Below, piece after piece: positions 14,976 through 23,003 of a stretch of DNA of 64,000 nucleotides. The DNA is from Gehongia tenuis (GTDB taxonomy: Bacteria > Bacillota > Clostridia > Christensenellales > NSJ-53): assembly GCF_014384795.1 (NCBI RefSeq), contig NZ_JACRSR010000004.1, positions 1 to 64,000 on the forward strand. Direction: 5' to 3'. Position 1 is the stretch's first letter. Every line of letters begins with the position of its first letter. The position numbers and the translations under genes were made by a program. The notes below the pieces were generated by a model, which was not told the DNA's origin, made no database searches, and saw only the letters and a list, made by a program, of their open reading frames with translations.

Positions 14976-15008
14976 CAAAAAAATACCCCGGAAGATTTTC
15001 CGGGGTAT
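14976..15008 (-). terminator. Terminator of the NROR-rubredoxin-fprA operon
   Basis: Leftward stem ATACCCCGGAA/TTCCGGGGTAT with a short loop followed by a run of seven T residues on that strand; lies 10 bases beyond the fprA stop. Confidence 0.88.
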
Positions 15009-15017
15009 CTTTCCGCA

Positions 15018-16184
15018 TCAAGGCAGTTTGGCCGCGATCCTTTCGGTGATCTCCTGAAGCTGAGCCTCGGTTGGAATCCACTGAATGCGCATCATCTCAT
15101 CCAGGGGTTCAAAACCGGCCTGCGTCAAGGCCTCCTGCACCTGGCCCACGCTTTGCCCGCCCCAGCCGTAGGAGCCGAAGGCGAGACCCATGCGGTTCTT
15201 GGGCGCAAGGCCCTTCATGTAGGTCAGGAAGGACGCCACCGTGGGCAGCATGTTGTTGTTCAGCGTGGGAGAACCCACACAGATGTACTTGGCCGTCATG
15301 AGGGGCGTCATGATATCCGAGATATGGTGGTGCTGCAGGCTCATGAGCTGCGCGGGCACACCCTTTCTCTCAAAGCCCTCCAAAATGGCCTGGGCCATCT
15401 TCTCGGTGGAATGCCACATGGTGTCGTAGATCACCAGGGCCTTCTCCTCGCTTTCATTGGCGCTCCAGGTCTTATAGCGTTCAATGATGTCCGAGAGGTG
15501 GCTGCGCCAAATCAGGCCGTGGCTGGGCGCGATGATTTCGATGTCCAGGGGAAGCACGGCCGCCAGCGCCTTTTGGACCTGGGGTCCATAGGGCAGTACG
15601 ATGTTGGCGTAGTATTTCTTGGCCTCAAAGAACACATCCTCCAGCTGAAGCTCATCGGCAAACCGTTCCATGGACGCATAGTGCTGGCCAAAAGCGTCGT
15701 TGGAGAAAATAATCTTCTCCTCCGGGCAGTAACTGACCATGTTGTCCGGCCAATGGACCATGGCGGTATTGACGAAATGGAGGGTTCGCCTGCCCAGCGG
15801 CAGGCTGTCCCCTGTCTTCACCGCTTCGTATCCAAGATCGCCGAAATGGGCGGTCAGGCCCTTGACGCCATTGGGCGCCGAGGTGAAGATCTTGGCGTTC
15901 GGACACACCCTCCGCATCGCCGGCAGGGAGCCCGAATGATCCATTTCCACATGATTGGAGATGATATAATCGATCTTCGCAGGATCCACCACGTGAGCGA
16001 TGCGGCTGAGCATTTCCTCCGCAAAGGGCGCCTTGACCGTGTCGATCAGGGTGATCTTCTCATCCATGATGAGATAGGCGTTGTAAGTGGATCCCCGCTG
16101 GGTTACATAGCCGTGGAACTCACGAAGGTTCCAATCGATGGCACCCACCCAGTAGATGCCGGGTTTGATTTGAACGGGAAGCAT
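15018..16184 (-). CDS. fprA: A-type flavoprotein / flavodiiron protein FprA
   Basis: 388 residues. The N-terminal metallo-beta-lactamase domain carries the diiron ligands (NHVEMDHSGS, then H in MVHWPDNM, D in SNDAFGQH, and H in APSHGLIW). The C-terminal flavodoxin domain binds FMN (IYDTMWHSTEKMAQ, GSPTLNNN, FGSYGWGG). Flavodiiron proteins reduce O2 to water or NO to N2O in anaerobes. The gene directly follows rubredoxin (2-base gap) and NROR, giving a complete electron chain from NADH. Family length is normal; the call is secure. Confidence 0.95.
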   Translation of the reverse strand: MLPVQIKPGIYWVGAIDWNLREFHGYVTQRGSTYNAYLIMDEKITLIDTVKAPFAEEMLSRIAHVVDPAKIDYIISNHVEMDHSGSLPAMRRVCPNAKIFTSAPNGVKGLTAHFGDLGYEAVKTGDSLPLGRRTLHFVNTAMVHWPDNMVSYCPEEKIIFSNDAFGQHYASMERFADELQLEDVFFEAKKYYANIVLPYGPQVQKALAAVLPLDIEIIAPSHGLIWRSHLSDIIERYKTWSANESEEKALVIYDTMWHSTEKMAQAILEGFERKGVPAQLMSLQHHHISDIMTPLMTAKYICVGSPTLNNNMLPTVASFLTYMKGLAPKNRMGLAFGSYGWGGQSVGQVQEALTQAGFEPLDEMMRIQWIPTEAQLQEITERIAAKLP

Positions 16185-16186
16185 GA

Positions 16187-16345
16187 TTACGCCTCCTCAA
16201 ACACGTCTTTTCCGGCGCCGCACACGGGGCACACCCAATCCTCAGGAATGTCTTCGAAAGCCGTGCCGGGAGCGATGCCGTTATCGGGATCGCCCACTTC
16301 GGGATCGTACTCGTAACCACAAATGGAGCAAACATACTTTTTCAT
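16187..16345 (-). CDS. rd: Rubredoxin
   Basis: 52 residues, starting at the ATG at 16345 with AGGAGGAAG upstream; the longer frame from 16432 overlaps the NROR gene. The two iron-binding pairs CSICGY and CPVCGAGK are at the usual positions, with the family segments [12 protein letters not shown] and [11 protein letters not shown]. It transfers single electrons from NROR to FprA and probably to the rubrerythrin encoded at 22073. It lies between these two partner genes. Confidence 0.96.
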   Translation of the reverse strand: MKKYVCSICGYEYDPEVGDPDNGIAPGTAFEDIPEDWVCPVCGAGKDVFEEA

Positions 16346-16403
16346 ATCTTTCTTCCTCCTCAAATGATGTATATTGCCAATTCCCAAAGTGGGAATGAGG
16401 CCG

Positions 16404-17531
16404 CTAAAGCTGTATTTCCGCGAGGGACGCATTTTGGCTTACCGCCTTGCGAAGGAGCGCCATGGGACATTTCTCGCCCACCCATACGGCACCCACGATT
16501 CTGCCCTCTCTATGGTAGAGCGCCCGGTAGCCCTTTGCATCCTCTTTTTGCACCCGCTCACCGGTCAGCTCGCCCATGGCGAAGGTCTGGACCCCGAGGG
16601 CCTGCATCACGTAAGGGATCACCGGCGGCTGCCAGACGGCTTTGCCGCCCGCCGCATTGGTCCCGGCCACGGCGCCCTGTTCCATGGATATATTGAAAAG
16701 GCCATAGTTTCTGCCGTCCACCTCCGCCGCATCGCCGGCGGCGTAGACTCCGGCCTTCGAGGTCTCCATAGCGCTGTTCACGACAACGGCCCGATTCACG
16801 GCAAGGCCCATTTTCCGGGCAAGCTCCGTATTGGCGCGCATGCCGATGGAAAACAGCAGGGCCGCGCCCTCCAGCTTTTCTCCGTCCTCCAGCAGGATGG
16901 CATGGCCTTCCACGGCGGAGACCCGGGCGTTCAACCGAACGGCGATGCCGAAATTTTCCGCTTCCTCCTCAAGCCTGCGGGAACCGTCCTCATCCAGCTG
17001 GCGGTTCAGCAGTCCGCTCTCCCCTTCCAGCACCGTCACCTTCATGCCTGCCCGCTTGAGATAGGTGGCCGCTTCCAGGCCCAGCAGCCCGCCGCCCACC
17101 ACGATCACCGGATCGCCCACGCACAGACGCTCCTGAAGCTTATAGGCGTCGGCCACGGTGCGTAGTCCCTGCACCGGGCCCTCCGGCTCAATATTGCCCG
17201 GGAAAAAGCTCTCGCCGCCTGTGGCCAGAACCAGGGTTGTATAGGCCTCCCGGCTTCCATCCCCGGCCACGACCTCACCGTCCTCCACGGCCAAAACGGG
17301 ACTTTGGATGAGCTCAATATTCTGGTCCCGATAGAATTGTTCGGTTTTTACGGCAATTTTATCCGGGTCCGCCTCGCCGATGATGAGCTGGGGCACCCGG
17401 GGACGGTAGTAGGGCAGATAGGGCTCGGCATGGTATAAAAGAATACGCGCCTCTCCATCCTGCTTTCTTGCCGCCTGGGCCGCGGACAGACCTGCAACGC
17501 CGCCTCCCACAACAACAATGGTGTTTTTCAT
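16404..17531 (-). CDS. nroR: NADH-rubredoxin oxidoreductase-type FAD enzyme
   Basis: About 375 residues from the ATG at 17531; the 17609 frame start has no site. N-terminal FAD-binding [18 protein letters not shown], second NAD-binding GxGxxG in [21 protein letters not shown], and the late FAD motif [11 protein letters not shown]. It lacks the redox Cys pair of disulfide reductases, and matches the NROR/nitrite-reductase-like group in size. Its place before rubredoxin and FprA identifies the role: NADH to rubredoxin. A TATAAT box lies at 17568-17563 upstream. Confidence 0.88.
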   Translation of the reverse strand: MKNTIVVVGGGVAGLSAAQAARKQDGEARILLYHAEPYLPYYRPRVPQLIIGEADPDKIAVKTEQFYRDQNIELIQSPVLAVEDGEVVAGDGSREAYTTLVLATGGESFFPGNIEPEGPVQGLRTVADAYKLQERLCVGDPVIVVGGGLLGLEAATYLKRAGMKVTVLEGESGLLNRQLDEDGSRRLEEEAENFGIAVRLNARVSAVEGHAILLEDGEKLEGAALLFSIGMRANTELARKMGLAVNRAVVVNSAMETSKAGVYAAGDAAEVDGRNYGLFNISMEQGAVAGTNAAGGKAVWQPPVIPYVMQALGVQTFAMGELTGERVQKEDAKGYRALYHREGRIVGAVWVGEKCPMALLRKAVSQNASLAEIQL

Positions 17532-17612
17532 CTTTCTTCGTTCCTTTTCTTTGTTTGAAATGATTATACTATAATTAACCAAAAACACAAAGAGAAACAT
17601 CCAGTCCAAAAT

Positions 17613-17643
17613 AAAAAAACGATCCCTCTTTCAAGGGATCGTT
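17613..17643 (-). terminator. Terminator of purF-like gene
   Basis: Leftward stem AACGATCCCT/AGGGATCGTT with a 5-base loop followed by seven T residues, 14 bases past the stop of the purF homologue. Confidence 0.88.
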
Positions 17644-17657
17644 TGAGCGCCGTCCTT

Positions 17658-18998
17658 CTAGGAATGAGTGGGATAGGAGCCGTTGAAACAGGCCCGGCAC
17701 TGGCCGCAGCTGCCATCCTCGTTGAAAGTGCCCACGGCCTTTACAAGACCCTCCACGCTGATATGAGCCAGAGAATCCATGCCCAGCATCTTGCGGATCT
17801 CCTCCTGGTCGTGATTGGCTGCCAGCAGCTCCTCCGAGGTTTTAAGGTCGATGCCGTAAGGGCAGGTGTATTGAAGAGGCGGCGAGGAGATGCGCACGTG
17901 GACCTCCAGCGCGCCCGCCTCCCGAAGGAGAGTGATGATGCGCTTGATGGTGGTGCCGCGCACAATGGAATCGTCCACAATCACCACCCGTTTATTTTCC
18001 ACCACGCCGCGGACCGCCGACAGCTTCATCTTTACGCCCTGTTCCCGAAGCTCCTGGGAGGGCTGAATGAAGGTGCGGCCCACGTACTTGTTCTTGATAA
18101 GGCCCATCTCATAGGGGATTCCCGACTGCTCCGCATAACCGATGGCGGCGGAGATGCTGGAGTCGGGCACGCCCACCACGATGTCGGCGTCCACCGGAGC
18201 CTCCTTGGCCAGCTGCTTGCCCAGCCGTTTTCTGGCGGTGTGCACATTGATGCCGTTGAGGTCGCTGTCCGGGCGGGCAAAATAGATGTATTCCATGGCG
18301 CACATGTTCTTGCTGCCGCCCATGACGAAGGGCTCGGCATGGAGGCCCTCGCCGTCAATAATGATCATCTCTCCCGGTTTCACGTCCCTCACCCAGCGTG
18401 CGCCCACGATATCAAAGGCGCAGGTTTCCGAGGTGACCACATATCCATCCTTCAGCCGGCCCACCGACAGGGGACGGAGGCCCCAGGGATCGGAAGCGGC
18501 TATGAGCTGACTCTCGGTGAGCACCATGAAGGCGAAACCGCCCACCAGCGAGCGGAGAGATTCCTTCACCTTGTCCACGAACTGGGTGTGCATGCTCCGC
18601 CGAATCAGATGGGCCAGAACCTCGCTGTCCGAATTGGTCTGGAAGATGCTGCCCATCTCCTCCATGCGGTCCCGAAGCTCATCGGCGTTCTCCAGGCTGC
18701 CGTCATGAGTGATGGCCATGGAGCCCTGTTTGGCCCGAAAAACGAGGGGCTCCACATTTTCCGCCCCGCCGTCCCCGCCGGTGGAATACCGCACGTGGGA
18801 GATGGCGCGGTTGCCCTTGAGACTGTTTAATATCTGCTCGTTAAAAACCTCATTGATCAGGCCTTCGCCCTTATGCACCATCATCTCCCCGTCCTGAACG
18901 GTCACGATGCCGGCGCCCTCCTGGCCGCGATGCTGCAAACAGTGCAGTCCATAGTAGCAGATAGCCGCCGCCCGAGAATGTCCGTAGATGCCAAACAC
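17658..18998 (-). CDS. purF: Amidophosphoribosyltransferase (PurF) homologue lacking the N-terminal catalytic cysteine
   Basis: 446 residues, closely following Bacillus-type PurF from end to end: QHRGQEGAG, SETCAFD, YIYFARPDS, VGVPDSSISAA, NKYVGRTFIQPSQ, the PRPP loop VVIVDDSIVRGTT and C-terminal CGQCRACFNGSYPT with likely Fe-S cysteines. But the mature enzyme should begin CGVFGI; here the frame opens with a GTG at 18998 (AAGGAGG 8 bases upstream) giving MFGIYGH, and the codons before it read GGKP, with no Cys. The oxyanion-hole Asn is also changed (THDG, Asp at 99, where HNG is expected). The synthase half looks intact, so ammonia-dependent activity is possible. No other purine gene is nearby. 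Confidence 0.85.
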   Translation of the reverse strand: MFGIYGHSRAAAICYYGLHCLQHRGQEGAGIVTVQDGEMMVHKGEGLINEVFNEQILNSLKGNRAISHVRYSTGGDGGAENVEPLVFRAKQGSMAITHDGSLENADELRDRMEEMGSIFQTNSDSEVLAHLIRRSMHTQFVDKVKESLRSLVGGFAFMVLTESQLIAASDPWGLRPLSVGRLKDGYVVTSETCAFDIVGARWVRDVKPGEMIIIDGEGLHAEPFVMGGSKNMCAMEYIYFARPDSDLNGINVHTARKRLGKQLAKEAPVDADIVVGVPDSSISAAIGYAEQSGIPYEMGLIKNKYVGRTFIQPSQELREQGVKMKLSAVRGVVENKRVVIVDDSIVRGTTIKRIITLLREAGALEVHVRISSPPLQYTCPYGIDLKTSEELLAANHDQEEIRKMLGMDSLAHISVEGLVKAVGTFNEDGSCGQCRACFNGSYPTHS

Positions 18999-19095
18999 TG
19001 GCTTACCTCCTTCACGCTATAAACCGAATAATCCCTATCACTCTTCTTCAAATATCCGTGCTATTATCCGAATGTTTATGTGCAATTACTCTTAA

Positions 19096-19124
19096 ATTAT
19101 AGGAAGATTTCGCCCCAGTGTCAA
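19096..19124 (-). promoter_or_regulatory. Consensus promoter of the purF-like gene
   Basis: Leftward TTGACA (19124-19119), 17-base spacer, TATAAT (19101-19096): a perfect sigma-A promoter. The leader to the GTG at 18998 is about 90 bases and shows no recognised riboswitch. Confidence 0.85.
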
Positions 19125-19229
19125 ACAATCGGGGGCAGTTTTGACAAATTTCTTGAGTTCGCGGACCCCGCGGGCCTTTGAAGGCATATATTGGTACGAA
19201 CACCTTTCCAAAAATAAGGAGGTGGCATC

Positions 19230-19340
19230 ATGGAGAAACTGCCGCCCCTGCCCACCGGCGTAAGGGGCTATGAAAACGACGATGAGGCTGGGGATGAGGA
19301 AAATCGGCCCTGCGGCCTTGATCTCGACGTTCCGGGATGA
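19230..19340 (+). CDS. 36-residue acidic peptide, unknown function
   Basis: ATG at 19230 with a strong AAGGAGGTGG site. The peptide starts MEKLPPLPTGVRGYENDDEA and ends CGLDLDVPG: acidic, proline-rich at the N-terminus, one cysteine near the end. No homologue is recognised and no processing enzyme is adjacent. The strong ribosome binding site and clean stop argue that it is translated. A very short second frame (MKMYRALEIVR, 19388-19423) with AAAGGAG upstream and then a hairpin follow before the RNHCP gene. Confidence 0.5.
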   Translation: MEKLPPLPTGVRGYENDDEAGDEENRPCGLDLDVPG

Positions 19341-19425
19341 TAGAATAGCTGTGGCGCCAAACTATAGAACAAAGGAGATCCTGCTTTTTGAAGATGTACC
19401 GTGCCCTGGAGATTGTACGCTGACC

Positions 19426-19458
19426 GGGAGGTTTGCGTGAATCCCCGCAAAACCTCCC
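19426..19458 (+). other. Stable hairpin between small ORF and RNHCP gene
   Basis: GGGAGGTTTGCG pairs with CGCAAAACCTCCC (one bulged base) across a loop of about 8 bases. No T run follows, so it is not a standard terminator; it may protect or attenuate the message. The rest of 19341-19488 holds only the 11-codon frame mentioned with the small peptide. Confidence 0.45.
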
Positions 19459-19488
19459 AAAGGGTATAAACCTTTAGGAGGGCAATTC

Positions 19489-19926
19489 ATGAATCGAGAA
19501 AATAAGAAAAAATCCTTTGAAAAGGGTTATTACAAAACCCACCCCTGCCATGAAACCTTCACCTGCAAGGTTTGCGGCCGTCTGGTGGTGCCGGCCGGCG
19601 CGGGAAGCGCCCACCGGAACCATTGCCCCAACTGCCTATCCAGCCTCCATGTGGACATGGAGCCGGGAGACCGGCAGGCGGAGTGCGGCGGCATCATGGA
19701 CCCCATTGCGGTATGGGTGCGAAACCGCGGCGAATGGACGATCATTCATCGCTGCCGCCGGTGCAAAAGCTTGTGTGCCAACCGGATAGCGGCGGATGAC
19801 AATCCCATAAAGCTCATGTCCATCGCCATGAAGCCCGTGGCTTCCCCGCCGTTTCCTCTGGAGTACCTGGAGGCGATGACCGGCATGGACAATGACCGAT
19901 CAAAGGATAAAACCCATGGGCCGTGA
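19489..19926 (+). CDS. RNHCP domain protein
   Basis: 145 residues with TTAGGAGGG before the ATG. It contains the motif that names the family (HRNHCPNCLSS) between two further cysteine pairs, CKVCGR and CRRCKSLCANR, so it should bind zinc. RNHCP proteins are small, widespread and uncharacterised. It is monocistronic: its own terminator overlaps the stop codon. No partner is apparent from the neighbours. Confidence 0.85.
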   Translation: MNRENKKKSFEKGYYKTHPCHETFTCKVCGRLVVPAGAGSAHRNHCPNCLSSLHVDMEPGDRQAECGGIMDPIAVWVRNRGEWTIIHRCRRCKSLCANRIAADDNPIKLMSIAMKPVASPPFPLEYLEAMTGMDNDRSKDKTHGP

Positions 19927-19947
19927 TGAATCACGGCCCATTTTTTT
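19916..19947 (+). terminator. Terminator overlapping the RNHCP stop
   Basis: 11-bp perfect stem ATGGGCCGTGA/TCACGGCCCAT with a 4-base loop, then seven T residues. Confidence 0.92.
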
Positions 19948-20036
19948 GCGGGCGGCCTGGAATTCTCATTGAGATTCACCAGAATTTATGATATGATGCC
20001 CCTAGATTGTATTATTTTTAACAAGCGGTGAATTTT

Positions 20037-20444
20037 ATGGCTCAGTTGCTTCGAGAAAACATGAAAAAGTGTATAGGATGCTTCACCTGCATGATGGTCT
20101 GTTCGGCGGCGAACCGGAGCAGCCACTCGCTGGCCCAAAGCGCCATTCATATCAGGACCAGCGGCGGGCTTACCGGCCGCTTCAGGGTCGAGGTGTGCGC
20201 GGGCTGCCGGGAGGATATCGCCTGCGCGGAAGCCTGTCCCAGCGGGGCCCTGTCGCCGCGGGAAGGCGGCGGCGTCGAGTATGATCCCAGGGCCTGCATG
20301 GGCTGCGGCCGCTGCGCCGAAGCCTGCATCGTGGGCGCGATTGGCTGGGATGATCCGGAAAACCGGCCCATCATCTGCAGTCATTGCGGAAAGTGCGCGG
20401 AGTTTTGTCCTCAAGGATGCTTGAGGCTTGAGGAGGTGGAGTGA
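20037..20444 (+). CDS. Polyferredoxin, AOR electron-transfer subunit
   Basis: 135 residues from the ATG at 20037; GTG at 20028 is an alternative and neither has a strong ribosome binding site. Sixteen cluster-type cysteines in four groups: CIGCFTCMMVC, CAGC...CAEACP, CMGCGRCAEAC and CSHCGKCAEFCP, enough for four [4Fe-4S] clusters. Its stop overlaps the start of the aldehyde oxidoreductase gene by one base, so it is very probably that enzyme's small subunit, passing electrons to ferredoxin or a quinone-independent acceptor. Confidence 0.85.
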   Translation: MAQLLRENMKKCIGCFTCMMVCSAANRSSHSLAQSAIHIRTSGGLTGRFRVEVCAGCREDIACAEACPSGALSPREGGGVEYDPRACMGCGRCAEACIVGAIGWDDPENRPIICSHCGKCAEFCPQGCLRLEEVE

Positions 20445-22009
20445 TGCTGGCAACGGGCTGCCGGGTATTGTATGTGGACCTTGACAAACAGCGCATCCGC
20501 ATAACGCACCGGGACGACCTTCGGGAAAAGGAGCTGGGCGGCGCCGGCGTTGCCGCAAAGCTGCTTATGGAAAACGTGCGGGCGGAGCTACCGCCCCTTG
20601 ATCCCGCCCAGCCCATGGTGCTGGCTCATGGGGTCGGTACCTTCGTGTATCCCATGCTTACCCAGACGGTGGCCATGTTCCGTTCCCCCATCCATGGGGG
20701 ACTGGCAGAGAGCCGGGCCGGCGGCCGTCTGGCCATGTGTCTTTTTATGGCCGGCTACGATGCGGTGGTCATTACCGGCCGCTCATCCAAACCGCTGTAC
20801 CTCACCCTTCAGCAGGACGATGTATCCTTTAAGGATGCCCGTATTCTTTGGGGCGCTTCCCAAGATGACGCCGGACAGATCATCCGGGAGCGGGAACCTC
20901 AAAGCGGAAAGCGCTCCATTCTGCGCATCGGACCCGCCGGTGAAAAGAAAGTGCCCTTGGCCAGTGTACGCGTGGACACCTACCAAAGCTTTGATCAGGG
21001 GTTTGGTGCGCTGATGGGCAGCAAGCGCCTCAAAGCCATCACCGTGTTGGCCGGCGATCAGCCCAAGGCGATCCAAAACCTGCCCGTCTATTTTGATGTG
21101 TTCCGCGGAATTCACCGCACCTGTATGGACCGTCGCTCGGCGGCGATGAGGGAGGACCCGTTGGCCGAACAGCATCTGGTGCGCCGTCTATCCTGTACCG
21201 GCTGCCCCGTGGGCTGCATTCGCATCGGGCAGTTCCGCCGCACCTTCGATGAAGGTCGGCAGTACGAGACGGTCCAGGTGGCTTACGATAAAAGGCGGCT
21301 TTGGGCCATGGGCGATCTGCTGGGCATGGGTGCTGATGCGGCGCTGCCCCTGCTGGAGGCCGCCGATCACGCCGGTGTGGATGCGGTAGCCGCGGGAATC
21401 GCTCTGCGGTGGGCCACCTGCGCCTTGGCACAGGGGCGGCTTGCCGCCGCCGATACGCTGGAGCCTCTGGCCTTTGGCGAGGGTTACGAACGGGCCATCG
21501 AACATCTTGCCCACAGGCGCAACACCTTTTATGCGCTGCTGGGACGGGGTGCCCATGAAGCGGCCAGAGTTTATGGCGATGAGGGACTGCTGTGCACTTC
21601 AAGCGGCCTCGCCATTCATCTCCCTTCCGACTACCGTGGTCTGGGCGAAGCCGTCTTTGGCCTGCCCATTCAGGAAAATTACGGCCTGGCGGAAGGCGTA
21701 TGTGCGGCATCCCTGGCGGGCTGCCTGTCCCTTTGCTCCGAGATGCCCTCGGTATATGAGCGCAGAACGGTTGTGAATGCACTCAACGCGATCAATATTC
21801 CTGTGAACGGCGAGGACCTGGCCCTTTTGGCCGAGCGGGTAACCTCCCAAAAACTTGCGCTGCAGCAAAAGCTGGGCCAGCGTCCAGGGGAGCTGCCGGA
21901 GAATTTTTGGCAAAATCCCCTTGCCAAAGCTCTGGACGAGAAGACTTGGCTGGAGGAACAGCGGAAGCTCTCGCAAAAATTGCGGACGCTGCGGGAGATA
22001 AGCGCTTAA
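20444..22009 (+). CDS. Aldehyde ferredoxin oxidoreductase family protein
   Basis: About 521 residues, ATG at 20444 with AGGAGG upstream. N-terminal tungstopterin-binding region: DLREKELGGAGVAAKLL and ESRAGGRLAMCLFMAGYDAVVITG are typical of AOR. The Fe-S motif CTGCPVGC supplies three cysteines; the fourth ligand usually found near the C-terminus (DSLGLC-like) is not seen, where the protein reads NALNAINIP. It is also shorter than the classical enzyme (about 600 residues). A divergent AOR branch with a polyferredoxin subunit is the likely identity; the aldehyde or acid substrate is unknown. Confidence 0.82.
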   Translation: MLATGCRVLYVDLDKQRIRITHRDDLREKELGGAGVAAKLLMENVRAELPPLDPAQPMVLAHGVGTFVYPMLTQTVAMFRSPIHGGLAESRAGGRLAMCLFMAGYDAVVITGRSSKPLYLTLQQDDVSFKDARILWGASQDDAGQIIREREPQSGKRSILRIGPAGEKKVPLASVRVDTYQSFDQGFGALMGSKRLKAITVLAGDQPKAIQNLPVYFDVFRGIHRTCMDRRSAAMREDPLAEQHLVRRLSCTGCPVGCIRIGQFRRTFDEGRQYETVQVAYDKRRLWAMGDLLGMGADAALPLLEAADHAGVDAVAAGIALRWATCALAQGRLAAADTLEPLAFGEGYERAIEHLAHRRNTFYALLGRGAHEAARVYGDEGLLCTSSGLAIHLPSDYRGLGEAVFGLPIQENYGLAEGVCAASLAGCLSLCSEMPSVYERRTVVNALNAINIPVNGEDLALLAERVTSQKLALQQKLGQRPGELPENFWQNPLAKALDEKTWLEEQRKLSQKLRTLREISA

Positions 22010-22072
22010 AAATGCGTAAAGATGGGGTTCTCTGGACATACTACCCCCAAAAGGAAAGGGGACCTTACATCT

Positions 22073-22663
22073 ATGAGTTATTTGGACGGAAGTCAAACCG
22101 CGGTCAATCTTCTTCGGGCCTTTGCCGGCGAATGTCAGGCCAGAGGCCGCTACAGCATCTATGCTGTCTACGCCAATCGGGAGGGCAAGAAAGTTGCCCG
22201 CGATCTGTTTCTTGAAATTGCGGACAATGAAAAGGAGCATGCGCAGCGTTATTATGAGCTGCTCATCCATGGCCTGGGCGACGTGGCTCAAAACATCAAC
22301 ATCGACGCCGGCTATCCCGTGGCTCTGGGCAAAACTCAGGACAATCTGAACTATTCCTACGACGCTGAATGGGAGGAACACACGGAGATTTACCCCGGTT
22401 TCGCTCAAATTGCCGCCAACGAGGGGTTCATGGACGTCAGCGAGGCTTTTGCACGAATCGCAGAAGCGGAAAACACCCACGCCCAGCGTTTTCATGCCAT
22501 GTGGGAGGAGATGTCCCAGGGGCTGGATCTTTCCCGGCCCACGCCGGTGCAGTGGATCTGCACCAACTGCGGCTACATCCACGTGGGCACCCAGCCGCCC
22601 GCCGTGTGCCCCGCCTGCCTCCATGCCAAGGGCTATTTCAAGGTCCGCGGCGCCATTGGCTGA
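22073..22663 (+). CDS. rbr: Rubrerythrin
   Basis: 196 residues from the ATG at 22073. The N-terminal four-helix diiron domain has GECQARGRYSIYA, then DNEKEHAQRYYELL, NEGFMDVSEAFARIAEAENTHAQRF; the C-terminal rubredoxin-like domain has CTNCGYIHVG and CPACLHAKGYF. Rubrerythrins reduce hydrogen peroxide using rubredoxin; the rubredoxin and NROR genes are 5 kb away. The ribosome binding site (AAGGAAAGGGG) is more distant than usual. Ends in a clear terminator. Confidence 0.95.
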   Translation: MSYLDGSQTAVNLLRAFAGECQARGRYSIYAVYANREGKKVARDLFLEIADNEKEHAQRYYELLIHGLGDVAQNINIDAGYPVALGKTQDNLNYSYDAEWEEHTEIYPGFAQIAANEGFMDVSEAFARIAEAENTHAQRFHAMWEEMSQGLDLSRPTPVQWICTNCGYIHVGTQPPAVCPACLHAKGYFKVRGAIG

Positions 22664-22672
22664 AGCTCTTTC

Positions 22673-22697
22673 AAAGCCCTCCCTTGGGAGGGCTTTT
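22673..22697 (+). terminator. Terminator after rubrerythrin
   Basis: AAAGCCCTCCC/GGGAGGGCTTT stem with a 2-base loop centre and TTTTT. Confidence 0.9.
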
Positions 22698-22717
22698 TAC
22701 TTTCCCAAAAAAACTGC

Positions 22718-22746
22718 TTGCATTTTGCCCCGCCCTTCGCTATAAT
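22718..22746 (+). promoter_or_regulatory. Promoter of tRNA-Thr
   Basis: TTGCAT (22718-22723), 17-base spacer, TATAAT (22741-22746); start of transcription expected near 22753, 10 bases before the tRNA. Confidence 0.85.
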
Positions 22747-22762
22747 ATTGCATGCAACGTCT

Positions 22763-22838
22763 GCTGATGTGGCACAGGAGGTAGCGCACATCCTTGGTAA
22801 GGATGAGGTCCCGGGTTCGAGTCCCGGCATCAGCTCCA
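22763..22838 (+). tRNA. tRNA-Thr (anticodon GGT)
   Basis: 76 bases including the encoded CCA end. Acceptor stem GCTGATG/CATCAGC is perfect, the anticodon stem CATCC/GGATG closes the loop TTGGTAA with anticodon GGT (reads ACC/ACU), and the T arm is CCGGG-TTCGAGT-CCCGG. The D stem GCAC/GCGC has one A-C mismatch, a small oddity. It stands alone with its own promoter and terminator and is not flanked by an integrated element. Confidence 0.95.
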
Positions 22839-22840
22839 TT

Positions 22841-22870
22841 GAACCAGTTTGGATTCTCCAAACTGGTTTT
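22841..22870 (+). terminator. Terminator after tRNA-Thr
   Basis: AACCAGTTTGGA/TCCAAACTGGTT stem with a 3-base loop, then TTTCTTTT. Confidence 0.9.
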
Positions 22871-23003
22871 TCTTTTGCCCCAAAGTAAACCTTTTCTTGC
22901 CAAACCCTGGAACCGGTGATATGATGAGTAAAACGATTACTTGCCCTGGGGACGATATTGGGTATCCGTCCCGGGATCACGATTACGAAAAGGAGCGATG
23001 GAG

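Noticed and set aside
19141..19192. Rightward TTGACA at 19141 as promoter of the 36-residue peptide gene
   Set aside because: No acceptable -10 box at 16-18 bases; TATATT at 19187 is too far away. The true promoter is not identified.
22763..22838. tRNA-Thr as integration site of the left-hand element
   Set aside because: No integrase or repeat of the tRNA 3' end is nearby, and the element at 1-6.1 kb is 16 kb away and uses a serine integrase.
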